5,952 bases of DNA from Thermomicrobiales bacterium. Its GTDB lineage: Bacteria; Chloroflexota; Chloroflexia; Thermomicrobiales; UBA6265. The first letter of the stretch is position 1. Every line of letters starts with the position of its first letter. The notes beneath the pieces are model-generated. The model did no database searches, had not been told where the DNA came from, and was given only the letters and a program-made list of their open reading frames with translations. The DNA lies in the NCBI GenBank assembly GCA_030446955.1, contig JAUJMG010000272.1, forward strand, positions 1 to 5,952. The letters are read 5' to 3'. Below, in pieces: positions 4,748 to 5,952 of this stretch. The position numbers and the translations under genes are program-made.

Positions 4748-5851
4748 GTGAGTACGTTGGATCTCGCCAGCGACCGGGTCTTCGCCGAGGCCAAGAGGCT
4801 CTGCTACTCGGGCCTCGATGCCGCGACGCTGCGCCGGCGGCTACTCGCGCGGTTGCGGAGTGCCGTGCCGTTCGAGGGGTACGTCGCATTCACCATGGAC
4901 CCTTCGAGCGGATTGATCACGGATGGGCTCGTCGAAGCGATGGGGGACGAGCGGGGCCTTCGCGTCTTCCTCGAGCACGTCTGCTTCGAGGACGACGTCC
5001 TCGAGTTCAACTGGATGGTGAGAAATCGACTCTCGGTGGGCCTGCTCTCAGAGGCCACAGGAGGCAAGCTCGAGCGCGCCCTGCGCTATCGGGAGCTGAT
5101 CGGTCCCGCCGGGTTCGGCTACGAACTGCGGGGGGCGTTTACCACGGGCACGGAACTGTGGGGCGGGCTATGCCTTGCCCGAGAGAAGGGACGCCCGGAC
5201 TTTGCCGCGCGCGAGGTTGCCTTCCTCCGCAGGATCGCCCCGCACCTGGGTGCGGGGCTCAGGGCAGCAACCCTCCAGCAAGCGCTCCATGACGACCAGG
5301 ACAGCGACGACGCAGCGGGGGTGCTGGTCCTCGATCAGCGGGGAATGGTCGTGCAGCACAACGCGGCGGCCGAACGTCGGCTGCGAGAACTCGGGGGTCT
5401 CGCAGCACGGTGGCGAGAGGGGGAGGGCCTCCCGGCTCCGCTCTGGGCGGTGTTGGGTGCCCTGAGAAAGGCACTGAAAGCGGAAACGGATCGAGACCTC
5501 AACAGCACGCCGCAGGTGCGGGTGCGGGGGCGTTCGGGCCGCTGGCTGACAATTCAGGCCTCGCTAACCGAGCCGAGCCTGACGCGCCCGTCCGAGGCGG
5601 TGCTGATCATCGCGCCGGCCGGGCCGAAACAGGTACTCGGCCTGTCGGCGATCGGCTATGGGCTCAGCCCGCGCGAGCAAGAGGTGGTCGACCTGGTCGT
5701 TCGCGGGGCCTCCACCAAGCAGATCTCCCAGGCACTCTTCATCTCCGAGTACACCGTGAAGGACCACCTCTCCCACATCTTCGAGAAGGTCGGCGTGCGG
5801 GGCCGCCGGGAGCTCGTCAAACGGCTGTACCTTAACACCATCTTCACATAG
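4748..5851 (+). CDS. LuxR-type transcriptional regulator with sensory N-terminus
   Basis: 367-residue regulator. The C-terminal domain (about 305-365) is a LuxR/GerE helix-turn-helix: LSPREQEVV, ASTKQISQALFISEYTV as the recognition region, then KDHLSHIFEKVGVRGRRELV. Residues about 25-180 resemble a GAF-like sensor (AVPFEGYVAFTMDP, LWGGLCL, APHLGAGL), and about 191-290 a PAS-like domain (GVLVLDQRGMVVQHNAAAERRL, WLTIQAS). No receiver Asp or acyl-homoserine-lactone pocket motif is evident, so the signal is probably a small molecule sensed by the N-terminus. Start: GTG 4748 (STLDLASDRVFAEAKRLC, the N-terminus I associate with this family) has GAGGGG 10 nt upstream; ATG 4730 with GGGAG 4 nt upstream would add six residues. 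Divergent from SnoaL-EthD, it is their likely regulator, although this is inferred from layout alone. The stop is followed by TTTTT without a preceding stem. Confidence 0.85.
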   Translation: MSTLDLASDRVFAEAKRLCYSGLDAATLRRRLLARLRSAVPFEGYVAFTMDPSSGLITDGLVEAMGDERGLRVFLEHVCFEDDVLEFNWMVRNRLSVGLLSEATGGKLERALRYRELIGPAGFGYELRGAFTTGTELWGGLCLAREKGRPDFAAREVAFLRRIAPHLGAGLRAATLQQALHDDQDSDDAAGVLVLDQRGMVVQHNAAAERRLRELGGLAARWREGEGLPAPLWAVLGALRKALKAETDRDLNSTPQVRVRGRSGRWLTIQASLTEPSLTRPSEAVLIIAPAGPKQVLGLSAIGYGLSPREQEVVDLVVRGASTKQISQALFISEYTVKDHLSHIFEKVGVRGRRELVKRLYLNTIFT

Positions 5852-5864
5852 TTTTTCCGGGCAA

Positions 5865-5900
5865 ACCCCGCCACGGCCGTATCCACCGCCCATCCGGGGT
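5865..5900 (+). terminator. Possible stem downstream of LuxR gene
   Basis: ACCCCG (5865-5870) pairs with CGGGGT (5895-5900) across a 24-nt loop. No T-run follows, so this is a poor intrinsic terminator; it is the only candidate in the 80 bp between the LuxR stop and the terminal repeat. Confidence 0.2.
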
Positions 5901-5931
5901 ACACGGTTCGAGCCTGCCCCCTGCCACCGCA

Positions 5932-5951
5932 GGTGCAAACATGTGTCCGAC
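5932..5951 (-). repeat. Right terminal inverted repeat of transposon B
   Basis: Exact reverse complement of 934-953, in right-end orientation. Just inward is a 5-bp hairpin, CCTGC-CACC-GCAGG (5920-5933). The next plus-strand base (5952, A) differs from the base outside the left copy, and the window then ends. Confidence 0.65.
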
Positions 5952-5952
5952 A

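Larger units (their letters stand above)
934..5952 (+). mobile_element. Candidate cargo-bearing transposon B (about 5 kb)
   Basis: The span is bounded by a 20-bp sequence at 934-953 and its exact reverse complement at 5932-5951, each with its conserved TCGGAC terminus facing outward. The match continues inward imperfectly (11 of the next 16 positions). The left repeat precedes a complete DDE transposase; the right repeat follows the LuxR gene. Taken literally, the element carries transposase, DUF402, EthD, SnoaL and LuxR genes. On the right strand-end the sequence closes in ...CCGACA, matching the TG...CA termini common for rve-type transposases, but the left copy has G where T would be expected. 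The right boundary coincides with the window edge, so how far the repeat extends and whether a target duplication exists cannot be seen. The alternative is a chance-retained end from an older insertion. Confidence 0.5.

Noticed and set aside
5852..5856. T-run after the LuxR stop as an intrinsic terminator
   Set aside because: No stem precedes the five Ts, which a rho-independent terminator needs.
5900..5925. tRNA T-arm-like sequence (GGTTCGAGCC)
   Set aside because: The flanking bases do not complete a five-pair T-stem, and no anticodon or D arm lies at the right distance upstream, so this is not a tRNA and only weakly a remnant.

Overview
The window is G+C-rich (about two thirds by eye) bacterial DNA that looks like an accessory, transposon-bearing region. 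The codon use, the DUF402 protein type and the LuxR regulator type resemble those of Chloroflexota or Actinomycetota. That is an impression from recognised protein styles; the window holds no rRNA, tRNA or core marker to fix the host.

Bases 1-909 hold the 3' part of a first transposon (A). Its DDE transposase runs in from beyond the left edge and stops at 825; a diverged transposon end lies at 889-909. Bases 910-1028 hold a 21-bp direct repeat (914-934 and 972-992), a 20-bp sequence at 934-953 that recurs inverted at the right edge of the window (5932-5951), and a 13-bp palindrome just before the second transposase. Bases 1029-2891 encode a complete second transposase (B), 620 residues, with N-terminal DNA-binding domains, a DDE core (D297, D358, E393) and a beta-rich C-terminal domain. 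It is clearly related to A but divergent.

A DUF402 gene (2804-3445) overlaps the end of transposase B by 88 bp in another frame. A gene-free stretch of about 205 bp (3446-3650) follows. It can form three successive stems: an attC-like one, a plain hairpin, and one carrying pieces of the TPP (thiamin pyrophosphate) riboswitch consensus. Next come two minus-strand genes, an EthD-family protein (3651-3953) and a SnoaL-like/NTF2-fold protein (4061-4486). A possible 22-codon leader ORF (4483-4551) overlaps the SnoaL start by ATGA. Divergent from these, on the plus strand, is a LuxR-type regulator (4748-5851).

The main inference is that 934-5952 is one transposon of about 5 kb. Its left end sits before transposase B and its right end sits after the LuxR gene. 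The DUF402, EthD, SnoaL and LuxR genes would then be cargo, carried with a single Mu/TnsB-like or IS481-like transposase and no visible AAA+ partner. EthD and SnoaL proteins are small alpha+beta proteins often found with polyketide or aromatic catabolic and oxidative functions. The divergent LuxR gene is the obvious candidate regulator of the pair. The substrate and signal cannot be read from the sequence.
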